Shown here: in pieces, positions 1 through 7,466 of the stretch
Layout of the letters: every line of letters begins with the position of its first letter
Numbering within the stretch: the stretch's first letter is position 1
Origin: JACKII01 sp963974445
Lineage (GTDB): Bacteria > Pseudomonadota > Alphaproteobacteria > Bin95
DNA: 64,000 bases
NCBI GenBank assembly: GCA_963974445.1
Contig: CAXBDI010000001.1
Location: 1 to 64,000, forward strand
Direction of reading: 5' to 3'
The notes under the pieces: generated by a model
Database searches by the model: none
What the model was told of the DNA's origin: nothing
What the model saw: only the letters and a program-made list of their open reading frames with translations
Position numbers and translations under genes: made by a program

Positions 1-331
1 CCTCCGGCACGACCAGCGGAATGTCCGGGTCCATGCGGAAATGGCTGGTGTTGTCGATGACAACACACCCGGCCTCCGCCGCGCGTGGCGCATGGATGGC
101 CGAGACCTTGCCGCCGGGGGAGAACAGGCCGATGTCCCAACCGTTGAAGTCGAACTTCGCCAGGTCTTTGACGGTCAGGGTTTTATCGCCGAAAGAGACC
201 TCCTTGCCGACTGACCGCTCGGACGCGAGCGCCACGATGTCGTCGACAGGAAATTCGAGCTCTTCGAGGGCTTCGAAGATTTGATGGCCGACGGCGCCGG
301 TGGCGCCGGCAACAGCAACTCTGTAGCCCAT
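1..331 (-). CDS. asd: Aspartate-semialdehyde dehydrogenase, N-terminal part (cut by window edge)
   Basis: The gene starts at 331 and runs off the left edge, leaving about 110 residues. The product reduces aspartyl phosphate to aspartate semialdehyde with NADPH, the branch point for lysine, threonine, methionine and diaminopimelate. Visible marks are the N-terminal nucleotide-binding loop VAVAGATGAVGHQ (residues 5-17), the SPGGKVS segment near residue 75 and VIDNTSHFRMDPD near residue 95, all in family order. The catalytic Cys would lie beyond the edge. It is divergent from the Rid-family gene, with about 145 bp between starts. A short hairpin (GAGCG/CGCTC near 362-378) lies in its leader region, of unknown meaning. 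Confidence 0.93.
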   Translation of the reverse strand, partial: MGYRVAVAGATGAVGHQIFEALEELEFPVDDIVALASERSVGKEVSFGDKTLTVKDLAKFDFNGWDIGLFSPGGKVSAIHAPRAAEAGCVVIDNTSHFRMDPDIPLVVPE

Positions 332-476
332 GGGTAAAGGACCTTTCGGCGATTTAACAGAAGAGCGTCACCTACGCTCTCTCAGCCCCCTGTGCAAGAT
401 GTGCGTTGGTCTAGCCTGGCGTCTACCCGCTCGCTACACTCGGCGCTTTCCCGATTTCGAAGTGGAGCCGGCAACC

Positions 477-869
477 ATGGCCAAGCTTGAAAAATACGCG
501 GCGCCCAGTGTCTTTAACCCGCCGGCCTATGCCCAGGCGGTGAAGATCACCGGTGCCAGCACCGTCATCGTGCTGTCCGGGCAGGTCGACTATGCGCCGG
601 ACGGCAGTGTCGGCAACCCGCGCAACTTCAAGGCGCAGGCGGTGGCGGCCTTTAAGAACGTGCAGGCGCAGATCGAGGCCGGCGGCGGCACCATCGCCGA
701 TATCGCCCGCCTCAACGTCTATGTCACGGACATGCGCTATGTCGGCGACTACCGCGCAGCCCGCCTGGAAGTTTTTGGGGATTTGCAAGTCGCCAGCACG
801 CTGGTAGGCGTCACCGAACTCGCGCATCCGGACTGGATGATCGAGGTCGAGGCCATCGCTGTGCTTTAA
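477..869 (+). CDS. RidA/YjgF/YER057c (Rid) family protein
   Basis: 130-residue protein of the Rid fold, the size of a single-domain member. RidA proper hydrolyses reactive enamine/imine intermediates. The ATG at 477 was chosen because homology begins there and a GGAG-like site precedes it; the frame is open further upstream but that part has no family character. The C-terminal block VEAIAVL and the YRAARLEVFGD helix are typical. The position that normally reads P-A-R-S/T, holding the catalytic Arg of RidA, reads V-A-S-T here, so the Arg appears replaced by Ser. This suggests a divergent Rid subgroup rather than a true 2-iminobutanoate deaminase. It lies 60 bp upstream of a dehydrogenase on the same strand. 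Confidence 0.85.
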   Translation: MAKLEKYAAPSVFNPPAYAQAVKITGASTVIVLSGQVDYAPDGSVGNPRNFKAQAVAAFKNVQAQIEAGGGTIADIARLNVYVTDMRYVGDYRAARLEVFGDLQVASTLVGVTELAHPDWMIEVEAIAVL

Positions 870-928
870 GCGTTGCAACTGCCACACTGCCCCACTCCAA
901 GCCCTACCGCCAAGGATCAGCCGCTGCC

Positions 929-1999
929 ATGACCCAGAAATACAAAATCGCCGTCCTGCCGGGCGACGGCATCGGCAAGGAAGTCGTGCCGGAGGGCCTT
1001 CGGGTGCTCAACGCGGTCGGCTCCAAATTCGGTCTGGAGTATGAATTCACCCAGTTCGACTGGTCGTGCGAGGACTATGCCAGGACCGGCAGCCTGATGC
1101 CGAAGAACGGCATCGAACTGCTGCGCCCGCACGACGCGATCTTCCTCGGTGCCGTCGGTTGGCCGAGCGTGCCGGATCACATCTCGCTCTGGAGCATGCT
1201 GATCCCGATCCGGCGCGAGTTCGACCAGTATGTGAACCTGCGCCCGGTGCGCCTGCTCGACGGCGTCACCTCGCCGCTGGCCGGGCGTGGGCCCGAAGAC
1301 ATCGACTTCTACGTCGTGCGCGAGAACGTCGAAGGTGAGTATTCGGAGATCGGCGGCCGGCTGTATGGCGGCACCGAGCACGAGATGGTCAGCCAGCAGA
1401 CCGTCTTCACCCGCCGCGGCGTCGACCGGATCCTGAAATACGCTTTCGAACTTGCGATGACCCGCAAGCGCAAGAAGGTGACGTCGGCGACCAAATCCAA
1501 CGGCATCATCCATACCATGCCCTTCTGGGATGAGCGGTTTGCCGAGATGAAGAAGTCGTACCCACAGGTCGAGACGGATCAATACCATATCGACATCCTG
1601 ACAGCCCACTTCGTGCAGCACCCGGACTGGTTCGATGTGGTCGTCGGCTCGAACCTGTTTGGCGATATCCTGTCGGATTTGGGGCCGGCGGTGGCGGGCT
1701 CCATCGGTATCGCGCCCTCGTCGAACATCAACCCGGAGGGCATCTACCCCTCGATGTTCGAGCCGGTGCATGGCTCCGCGCCGGATATTGCTGGCCAGGG
1801 CATCGCCAATCCGATCGGCCAGATCTGGTCCGGCGCGATGATGCTGAGCCACCTCGGCCACCAGGACGCGGCCGACGCCATCGAGCGCGCCATCGAGGTC
1901 GTGCTGACCGGCGGCGGCCCGAAAACCCGCGACATGGGCGGCAACGGCACGACCGAGGAAATCGGCAAGGCGATTGCCGAGGCCGTGGCGGCGGGATGA
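929..1999 (+). CDS. Isocitrate/isopropylmalate dehydrogenase family enzyme, tartrate/D-malate dehydrogenase type
   Basis: 356-residue beta-decarboxylating dehydrogenase, expected to oxidise tartrate, D-malate or a similar 2-hydroxyacid with NAD and Mg/Mn. N-terminal LPGDGIGKEV, the substrate loop NLRPVRLL, the tyrosine-containing ENVEGEYSEIGG segment, the metal-binding acidic block GDILSDLGPAVAGSIG and the NAD-site FEPVHGSAPDIAGQGIANP are all present. The loop after the first strands (GWPSVPDHISLWSMLIPIRR) fits tartrate/D-malate dehydrogenases better than LeuB. Full length, cytoplasmic, likely co-transcribed with the four genes downstream. Exact substrate is inferred, not shown. Confidence 0.85.
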   Translation: MTQKYKIAVLPGDGIGKEVVPEGLRVLNAVGSKFGLEYEFTQFDWSCEDYARTGSLMPKNGIELLRPHDAIFLGAVGWPSVPDHISLWSMLIPIRREFDQYVNLRPVRLLDGVTSPLAGRGPEDIDFYVVRENVEGEYSEIGGRLYGGTEHEMVSQQTVFTRRGVDRILKYAFELAMTRKRKKVTSATKSNGIIHTMPFWDERFAEMKKSYPQVETDQYHIDILTAHFVQHPDWFDVVVGSNLFGDILSDLGPAVAGSIGIAPSSNINPEGIYPSMFEPVHGSAPDIAGQGIANPIGQIWSGAMMLSHLGHQDAADAIERAIEVVLTGGGPKTRDMGGNGTTEEIGKAIAEAVAAG

Positions 2000-2027
2000 C
2001 CGTCCAATACCATCAGAGGGCCCTCGG

Positions 2028-2615
2028 ATGACCTCACCCAATATCAGCCGCTATCCCGTGCCCGATATCGCCGACCTGCCGGAGGACATCCGCGAGATGA
2101 TCCTGGCGGTACAGGAAAAAGCGGGGTTCGTGCCCAACGTCTTTCTGGCGATGGCGCACCGTCCGGATGAGTTGCGGGCGTTCTTCGCCTACCACGATAT
2201 CCTGATGGAGAAAGACAGCGGCCTCAGCAAAGCCGAGCGCGAGATGATCGTCGTCGCCACCTCGGCGGACAACGGTTGCCTCTATTGCGTCATCGCCCAT
2301 GGCGCGATCCTGCGCATCCGGGCGAAGAACCCGCTGATCGCCGATCAGGTGGCCGTGAACTACCGCAAGGCCGACATCACGCCTCGCCAGAAGGCCATGC
2401 TGGGTTTCGCCATGAAGGTCTCGCGGGACTCCCGGGCTGTTGGCGACGCGGATTTCGAGACCCTGCACGGCCACGGCTTTTCCGCCGAGGATGTATGGGA
2501 TATCGCCGGGATCACTGCCTTTTTCGGCCTCAGCAACCGGATGGCCAACGTGCTGTCGATGCGCCCGAACGACGAGTTTTTCGCCATGGGCCGCAGTGCC
2601 GGCAAAAGCCGCTGA
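2028..2615 (+). CDS. Carboxymuconolactone decarboxylase/AhpD-like, peroxidase-related protein
   Basis: 195-residue alpha-helical protein of the AhpD/CMD superfamily, in the group annotated as peroxidase-related enzymes. The redox signature CLYCVIAHG (Cys-x2-Cys-x3-His) sits near residue 83, as in AhpD-like disulfide reductases. The ATG at 2028 has an AGAGGG Shine-Dalgarno; the frame is open upstream into the dehydrogenase gene but homology begins at MTSPNISRYPVP. It begins 28 bp after the dehydrogenase and 32 bp before the oxygenase gene, so it belongs to the same transcription unit. Physiological partner unknown. Confidence 0.82.
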   Translation: MTSPNISRYPVPDIADLPEDIREMILAVQEKAGFVPNVFLAMAHRPDELRAFFAYHDILMEKDSGLSKAEREMIVVATSADNGCLYCVIAHGAILRIRAKNPLIADQVAVNYRKADITPRQKAMLGFAMKVSRDSRAVGDADFETLHGHGFSAEDVWDIAGITAFFGLSNRMANVLSMRPNDEFFAMGRSAGKSR

Positions 2616-2647
2616 GGGCGTCAGCAAGCAACTAAGGAATCTGTCCG

Positions 2648-3664
2648 ATGCCCAACGCTCCCGCTCCCGCTCTCGACCAAATTGGGGTCATCAACATCTC
2701 GCCGCTAGCTGATGGCGGTGAGGCCGGGCGGGCGCTGGTGGCGCGTCAATTGCGGGAAACGCTGGAACGCATCGGCTTTTTCATCATCACCGGCCATGGG
2801 GTCGCCCAAGACCTGATCGACCGCACCTTTGCCGAAGCCCGGCGCTTCCACGCGCAGCCGATGGCGGCGAAGCAAGCGGTGCTGATGAACGAACATAATA
2901 ACGGCTATATGGCGTCCGGGCGCTACAACGTCCGCACCTCGCGGGTCAGCGAGGACACTGCCAAGCCGGACCTGAACGAGGCGTTCTTCATCAAGCGCGA
3001 GCGCGGCCCCGACGACCCGATGGCCAAGGCCGGACGCCGGTTTGCCGGGCCGAACGAGTGGCCTGCCGGTCTGAAGGGCTTCAAGGAAACGCTGCTGGAG
3101 TATACCGAGGCGGTGGACGCCGTGGCGCGCCGACTGATGCCAGCCCTGGCGCTGTCGCTCGACCTGCCCGCCGATACCTTCGACGCCGCCTTTGCAGAGA
3201 GCCAGTTCTCGTTCCGCCTCTCCCACTATCCGGCCGTCGACGAGCGCGAGGCTGGGCAGTACGGCATCGCGCCGCATACGGATGCCAACTTCCTCACCTT
3301 CCTCGCGCAATCCGGCGTGCCGGGCTTGCAGGCGCGGGTGGGTGAGGATCAGTGGCTGGATGTGCCCTACGTGCCGGGCTCGTTCGTGGTCAATTCCGGC
3401 GACATGCTGCACCGCTGGACCAACGGGCGCTATCGGTCGACGCCGCATCGGGCGCTGCCGCCGGTCGGCCAGGACCGCTACGCCATTCCGTACTTCCTCG
3501 GGCCCCATCTCGATACGCTGATCGAATGCCTGCCGACCTGTCAGGGGCCCGGCAACCCGCCGCAATTCCCGCCAATCACCTATAGCGACTACATCGTCTG
3601 GTGGTACGACGCGAACTACAACGCCAAGGATCAGGCCGACCTCGCCCAACAGGCGGCGGAGTAG
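2648..3664 (+). CDS. 2-oxoglutarate/Fe(II)-dependent oxygenase, isopenicillin-N-synthase-like
   Basis: 338-residue non-heme iron oxygenase. The N-terminal DIOX_N region (GFFIITGHGV near residue 40) is followed by the jelly-roll core with iron ligands HTD (in APHTDANF) and the distal His in RSTPHRA. The 2-oxoglutarate anchor normally reads R-x-S; here it is DRYAIPYF, so the Arg is kept but the Ser is Ala. The family covers oxidation of many small molecules, and the substrate cannot be read from sequence. The gene follows the CMD-like gene and precedes a MaoC hydratase by 4 bp, suggesting one catabolic operon. Confidence 0.85.
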   Translation: MPNAPAPALDQIGVINISPLADGGEAGRALVARQLRETLERIGFFIITGHGVAQDLIDRTFAEARRFHAQPMAAKQAVLMNEHNNGYMASGRYNVRTSRVSEDTAKPDLNEAFFIKRERGPDDPMAKAGRRFAGPNEWPAGLKGFKETLLEYTEAVDAVARRLMPALALSLDLPADTFDAAFAESQFSFRLSHYPAVDEREAGQYGIAPHTDANFLTFLAQSGVPGLQARVGEDQWLDVPYVPGSFVVNSGDMLHRWTNGRYRSTPHRALPPVGQDRYAIPYFLGPHLDTLIECLPTCQGPGNPPQFPPITYSDYIVWWYDANYNAKDQADLAQQAAE

Positions 3665-3668
3665 AGCC

Positions 3669-4142
3669 ATGGCCGCACCCACCTTCGGCGTCGCCGCCCG
3701 GTTTTTCGACGACTTCACGGTGGGCGAGACATTCACCTCCGGCGGTTTCACCTTCACCGAGGCAGCGATCATCGATTTCGCCTGGCAGTTCGACCCGCAG
3801 CCCTTCCACACCGACGTCGACTTCGCTCGCGAGCATTCGATCTATGGCGGCCTGATCGCCAGCGGTTATCACACGCTGAGCGTCTGCTTCCGCCTGGTGC
3901 ATTCCATCGGCCTGTTCGCCGGCACCAATATCACTGGCCGAAACCTGGATGAGGTTCGGTTCAAGCTGCCGGTCTATGCCGGCGATACGTTGCACGTCGC
4001 GGCAACGGTGCGCTCGCTGCAGCCGTCAGCCTCGCGCGCGGACCGCGGCTATGTCGGGATGGACTGGGACGTGCGCAATCAGAAGGGCGAGTGCGTGCTG
4101 ACCGCCAAGCCGGAGCATGTGGTGATGCGCCGCGGCGACTGA
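3669..4142 (+). CDS. MaoC-like hot-dog dehydratase
   Basis: 157-residue single hot-dog-domain protein. The MaoC/R-hydratase signature is clear: FTFTEAAIIDFAWQFDPQPFHTD with the catalytic Asp and His of the D-x-x-P-x-H motif near residues 40-46, then HSIYGGLIASGYHTL. Such enzymes hydrate enoyl-CoA thioesters, though stand-alone short members often have unknown substrates. It is the last gene of the rightward run and converges on cinA with 25 bp between stops. Confidence 0.87.
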   Translation: MAAPTFGVAARFFDDFTVGETFTSGGFTFTEAAIIDFAWQFDPQPFHTDVDFAREHSIYGGLIASGYHTLSVCFRLVHSIGLFAGTNITGRNLDEVRFKLPVYAGDTLHVAATVRSLQPSASRADRGYVGMDWDVRNQKGECVLTAKPEHVVMRRGD

Positions 4143-4167
4143 TGGAGTTCAGCCGCACGGCTGCTTG

Positions 4168-4671
4168 TCAGCCCTCGGCCTTCGCCCTCATCAGCGTCAG
4201 CGCGTCCCGGACGGTGGCGAGGCGTATGGCGCTGCGGTCCCCCGGATAGACTTTGTGCAGGGTCTCGGTTTCGCCGCCGCGCCGCGCTACGGCCAGATGC
4301 ACTGTGCCCACCGGTTTCTCCGCCGAGCCGCCGCCGGGGCCGGCGACACCGCTGACGGCGACGGCCACATCGGCGTCCTCTCCGGCAATCCGCAGCAGGC
4401 CCTCCGCCATTTCGGTGACGGTCTGCGGTGAGACTGCGCCATGGGCTTTCAATACATCCTGCGGTACGCCCAGAACCTCATGCTTCGCCTCGTTCGAGTA
4501 GGTGACGAAGCAGCGGCCGATGCAATCGCTGGAGCCGGAGATCTCCGTCAGCGCGCCGGCAATCAGGCCGCCGGTACAGGATTCGGCGGTGCTGCCACGC
4601 AGGCCGGCCCGACGCAACGCCTCCAGCGTATCGCTCGCGAGCACCACAATATCGTCTGGGAACAGGCTCAT
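4168..4671 (-). CDS. pncC: CinA C-terminal-domain protein, NMN amidohydrolase
   Basis: 167-residue stand-alone CinA_C domain. The family deamidates nicotinamide mononucleotide in the pyridine-nucleotide salvage cycle. Signature TAESCTGGLIAGALTE near residue 28, SNEAKHEVLGV near residue 60 and the VAVSGVAGPGGGSAEKPVGTV glycine-rich block are present. The N-terminal molybdopterin-binding-like domain of full CinA is absent, as in PncC of many Proteobacteria. The ATG at 4671 was preferred because upstream in-frame codons lack family similarity and would run into the Pho box. Confidence 0.9.
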   Translation of the reverse strand: MSLFPDDIVVLASDTLEALRRAGLRGSTAESCTGGLIAGALTEISGSSDCIGRCFVTYSNEAKHEVLGVPQDVLKAHGAVSPQTVTEMAEGLLRIAGEDADVAVAVSGVAGPGGGSAEKPVGTVHLAVARRGGETETLHKVYPGDRSAIRLATVRDALTLMRAKAEG

Positions 4672-4802
4672 GGCGGGGGAATCTCGTTTCGGAATGGTGG
4701 GCGACCGATTGCTCGCTGCTGGCGGGAATCCGCGCGACGGCGTCACTATCGCACCGGCCTCGAACAGACCGCAAGCCTGCGGTAAATCACCGAAGATATC
4801 CG

Positions 4803-4831
4803 GTGTCACAAAAATTTCACTTTTTTGTCAC
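4803..4831 (+). promoter_or_regulatory. Pho box (PhoB operator) of three repeats upstream of pstS
   Basis: Three 7-base repeats on an exact 11-base period: GTGTCAC (4803-4809), AAAA, ATTTCAC (4814-4820), TTTT, TTGTCAC (4825-4831). This is the architecture of PhoB sites: CTGTCAT-like heptamers separated by 4-base AT spacers. It lies 127 bp before the pstS start, and phoB itself ends the same operon. It also lies between divergent pncC and pstS, but its orientation points to pstS. Confidence 0.85.
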
Positions 4832-4957
4832 GTCGTTGAAGATCATCGAGCGTACGCAGCGTCGGAACGAGGTTCGGAACACCTCGTTCGTGAAATTCCT
4901 CGCTGCGCCATCCGGTTCCGATGGCTGACCGATCCGAACTTTGGAGAGTATCCCCCC

Positions 4958-5986
4958 GTGATAAAGCAACTCTTTGCCGCGACGGCCGTGGCGGCTGTGT
5001 CCGGCATGTTTCTGATGGGCGCCGCCGAAGCGCGCGACCAAATCCGGATCGTCGGATCCTCGACCGTTTTCCCGTTCTCGACCGCCGTCGCCGAGCAATT
5101 CGGTAAGACAACGCGCTTCAAGACCCCGGTCGTGGAAAGCACCGGCTCCGGTGGCGGATTGAAGCTGTTCTGCTCCGGTGTCGGCACCGATCATCCCGAC
5201 ATCGCCAATTCATCGCGGCGGATCAAGAAGTCCGAGGTCGAGCTGTGCAACAGCAATGGCGTGACCGTGGTGGAGATCAAGATCGGCTATGACGGCATCG
5301 TGCTTGCCACCGCAAAATCAGGTCCGAATTTCGCGCTGACCCGCAAGCAGATCTTCCAGGCGCTGGCCGCCAAACTGCCTGGCCCGGATGGCAAGCTGAT
5401 CGAGAACCCCTACACCAAGTGGTCCGAAATCGATCCGAAACTGCCGAACACCAAGATCGAGGTTCTGGGCCCGCCGCCGACGTCTGGCACGCGCGACGCC
5501 TTCGTCGAACTTGTAATGCGTGAGGGCGCCGAGCAATTCCCGCAGATCAAGGCGCTGGAAAAGAACGAGCTCCGCGCTGTTTCCGACAGCATGCGCGAAG
5601 ATGGCGCGTTCGTCGAGGCAGGCGAGAACGACAATCTGATCGTGCAGAAACTGGAAGCCAATCCGAATGCGGTCGGCATTTTCGGCTTCTCCTTCCTGGA
5701 CCAGAACGCGGATAAGATGAAAGGCGCGACGGTCGACGGCAGTCAGCCGACATTCGAGAACATCGCCAGCGGCGACTATCCGGTTTCGCGCTCGCTGTTC
5801 TTCTATGTGAAGAAGGAGCATGTCGGCACGGTTCCGGGCATCGCCGAGTACGTGGCCGAGTTCACCAGCGAGGACGCGGCTGGTGAGGAAGGCTATCTGG
5901 TCGACAAGGGTTTGATCCCGCTGCCGGCGGAAGAGCTGGCCAAGTTCCGTGAAGACGGTGCGAACCTGACCCCGCTGAGCATGTAA
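4958..5986 (+). CDS. pstS: Phosphate ABC transporter substrate-binding protein PstS
   Basis: 342-residue periplasmic phosphate-binding protein. The GTG at 4958 has a GGAG site 12 bases upstream and gives a clean signal peptide (VIKQLFAATAVAAVSG..., cleaved after GAAEA). The mature protein begins RDQIRIVGSSTVFPF, with the phosphate-contacting SST early and the TGSGGG loop (near residue 67) and SGTRDAF (near residue 178) later, as in the PstS family of alphaproteobacteria (SphX/PstS-like). The frame is open further upstream but that extension would remove the signal peptide from the N-terminus. First gene of the pst-pho operon, directly behind the Pho box. Confidence 0.95.
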   Translation: MIKQLFAATAVAAVSGMFLMGAAEARDQIRIVGSSTVFPFSTAVAEQFGKTTRFKTPVVESTGSGGGLKLFCSGVGTDHPDIANSSRRIKKSEVELCNSNGVTVVEIKIGYDGIVLATAKSGPNFALTRKQIFQALAAKLPGPDGKLIENPYTKWSEIDPKLPNTKIEVLGPPPTSGTRDAFVELVMREGAEQFPQIKALEKNELRAVSDSMREDGAFVEAGENDNLIVQKLEANPNAVGIFGFSFLDQNADKMKGATVDGSQPTFENIASGDYPVSRSLFFYVKKEHVGTVPGIAEYVAEFTSEDAAGEEGYLVDKGLIPLPAEELAKFREDGANLTPLSM

Positions 5987-6000
5987 ACACCCATTCGGCT

Positions 6001-6036
6001 GTAGGCGAAGCGTCCAGGCGCTTCGCCTACACCTTT
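6001..6036 (+). terminator. Hairpin between pstS and pstC (attenuator or partial terminator)
   Basis: A perfect 12-bp stem, GTAGGCGAAGCG (6001-6012) and CGCTTCGCCTAC (6019-6030), with loop TCCAGG, followed by ACCTTTT. It starts 14 bp after the pstS stop. Such hairpins commonly raise expression or stability of the binding-protein mRNA relative to the permease genes. The short U-tract suggests leaky termination rather than a full stop. Confidence 0.75.
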
Positions 6037-6086
6037 TATTCAGTCGATTTGTTCTCTAGTCATGCAGCGAATGTGGATTGGTCTCT

Positions 6087-7466
6087 ATGAGCGGTTTGTT
6101 TCTGGCAGGCATCGTTCTCGTGCTGGCCATGGCCGCCTATTGGTTGGGACGACGCCGGGCACTGGCGAGTGTCAGCGGCCGCATTCGCGACCTGCACTCT
6201 CTGCCGGAGTATTACGGATACTACGCTGCGGCCTGGTGCGCGATTCCGGCCTTGGCCGTGCTGATCATTTGGAGCGTCTTTAGCGGCACTCTGGTCGAGG
6301 CGCTGGTAAAATCCTCGTTGCCAAGCACGGTCGGCTCGCTATCCGCCGATCAACTGTCGCTGTTCATGTCCGATGTGCGCAACACTGTGACCGGCAACAT
6401 CGTCTCGACGCCGACGCCGGAAGTGACCGCCGCGGCGGCGCATTATCAATCACTAGAGGCTCTCAGCCAATGGGCGCTGACGGTCGTCGGTCTGGCGCTG
6501 GCGGTGGCAGGGCTTTTATATGCCCGCCGGTCCATCGTGCCGCGCCTGCGCTCGCGCGAGCGGGTCGAGCAGGTGGTCATGGTGATCATGATCGGTGCAT
6601 CGACCATCGCCATTCTGACCACCGTCGGCATCGTGCTCTCCCTGTTGTTAGAGGCGATGCGGTTCTTCGCGAAGGTGCCGATCACCGAGTTCCTGTTCGG
6701 TCTGGAATGGTCGCCGCAAACCGCAATCCGGGCCGATCAGGTTGGCTCCTCCGGTGCGTTCGGCGCAATTCCGGTGTTTGCCGGCACGCTGCTGATCACC
6801 TTCATCGCGCTCTCCGTCGCCGTCCCCATCGGTCTGCTGTCGGCGATCTACATGGCGGAATACGCCAGCCCGCGGGTGCGAGCCTTTGCCAAGCCCCTGC
6901 TGGAGATCCTGGCCGGCATCCCGACGGTCGTCTACGGGTTCTTCGCCGCGTTGACGGTGGCGCCGATGATCCGCGGTTGGGGCGAGTCAGTTGGCCTCGA
7001 CGTCAGTTCGGAATCGGCGCTGGCGGCGGGGATGGTGATGGGGATTATGATCATCCCTTTCGTGTCCTCCCTCTCCGACGACGTGATCACGGCGGTGCCG
7101 CGGGCGTTGCGCGACGGGTCTTACGGGCTGGGCGCCACCAAGTCGGAGACCATTATCCGAGTGGTCTTGCCCGCAGCATTGCCTGGCATCGTCGGCGCCG
7201 TGCTATTGGCGACCAGCCGGGCCATCGGCGAGACGATGATCGTCGTCATGGCCGCCGGCCTCGCCGCCAATCTGACCGCCAATCCGTTCGAGGCGGTGAC
7301 CACCGTAACCGTGCAGATCGTGACATTGCTGGTCGGCGATCAGGAGTTCGACAGCGCCAAGACGCTGGCGGCGTTCGCGCTGGGGCTGGTGCTGTTTTTC
7401 GTCACGCTGGCGCTGAACGTGCTCGCGCTCTCGGTCGTCCGCAAATATCGAGAAAAATATGACTGA
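6087..7466 (+). CDS. pstC: Phosphate ABC transporter permease PstC
   Basis: 459-residue inner-membrane permease. The C-terminal half holds the BPD_transp_1 domain with the EAA loop (RALRDGSYGLGATKSETI near residue 345), which contacts PstB. The first ~150 residues form an extension with one or two extra membrane spans (residues 4-22 and about 47-65) and a soluble stretch, as in alphaproteobacterial PstC; E. coli PstC is about 320 residues. ATG at 6087 was chosen over a TTG six bases upstream. Overlaps pstA by 8 bp, showing translational coupling. Confidence 0.93.
   Translation: MSGLFLAGIVLVLAMAAYWLGRRRALASVSGRIRDLHSLPEYYGYYAAAWCAIPALAVLIIWSVFSGTLVEALVKSSLPSTVGSLSADQLSLFMSDVRNTVTGNIVSTPTPEVTAAAAHYQSLEALSQWALTVVGLALAVAGLLYARRSIVPRLRSRERVEQVVMVIMIGASTIAILTTVGIVLSLLLEAMRFFAKVPITEFLFGLEWSPQTAIRADQVGSSGAFGAIPVFAGTLLITFIALSVAVPIGLLSAIYMAEYASPRVRAFAKPLLEILAGIPTVVYGFFAALTVAPMIRGWGESVGLDVSSESALAAGMVMGIMIIPFVSSLSDDVITAVPRALRDGSYGLGATKSETIIRVVLPAALPGIVGAVLLATSRAIGETMIVVMAAGLAANLTANPFEAVTTVTVQIVTLLVGDQEFDSAKTLAAFALGLVLFFVTLALNVLALSVVRKYREKYD

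Noticed and set aside
917..2041. 374-codon minus-strand open frame opposite the tartrate-type dehydrogenase
   Set aside because: Composition (His/Asp/Arg rich) is typical of antisense frames in high-GC DNA and has no family likeness.
5986..6087. A small gene between pstS and pstC
   Set aside because: The space is filled by the hairpin; a plus frame from 6062 is a shadow of pstC.
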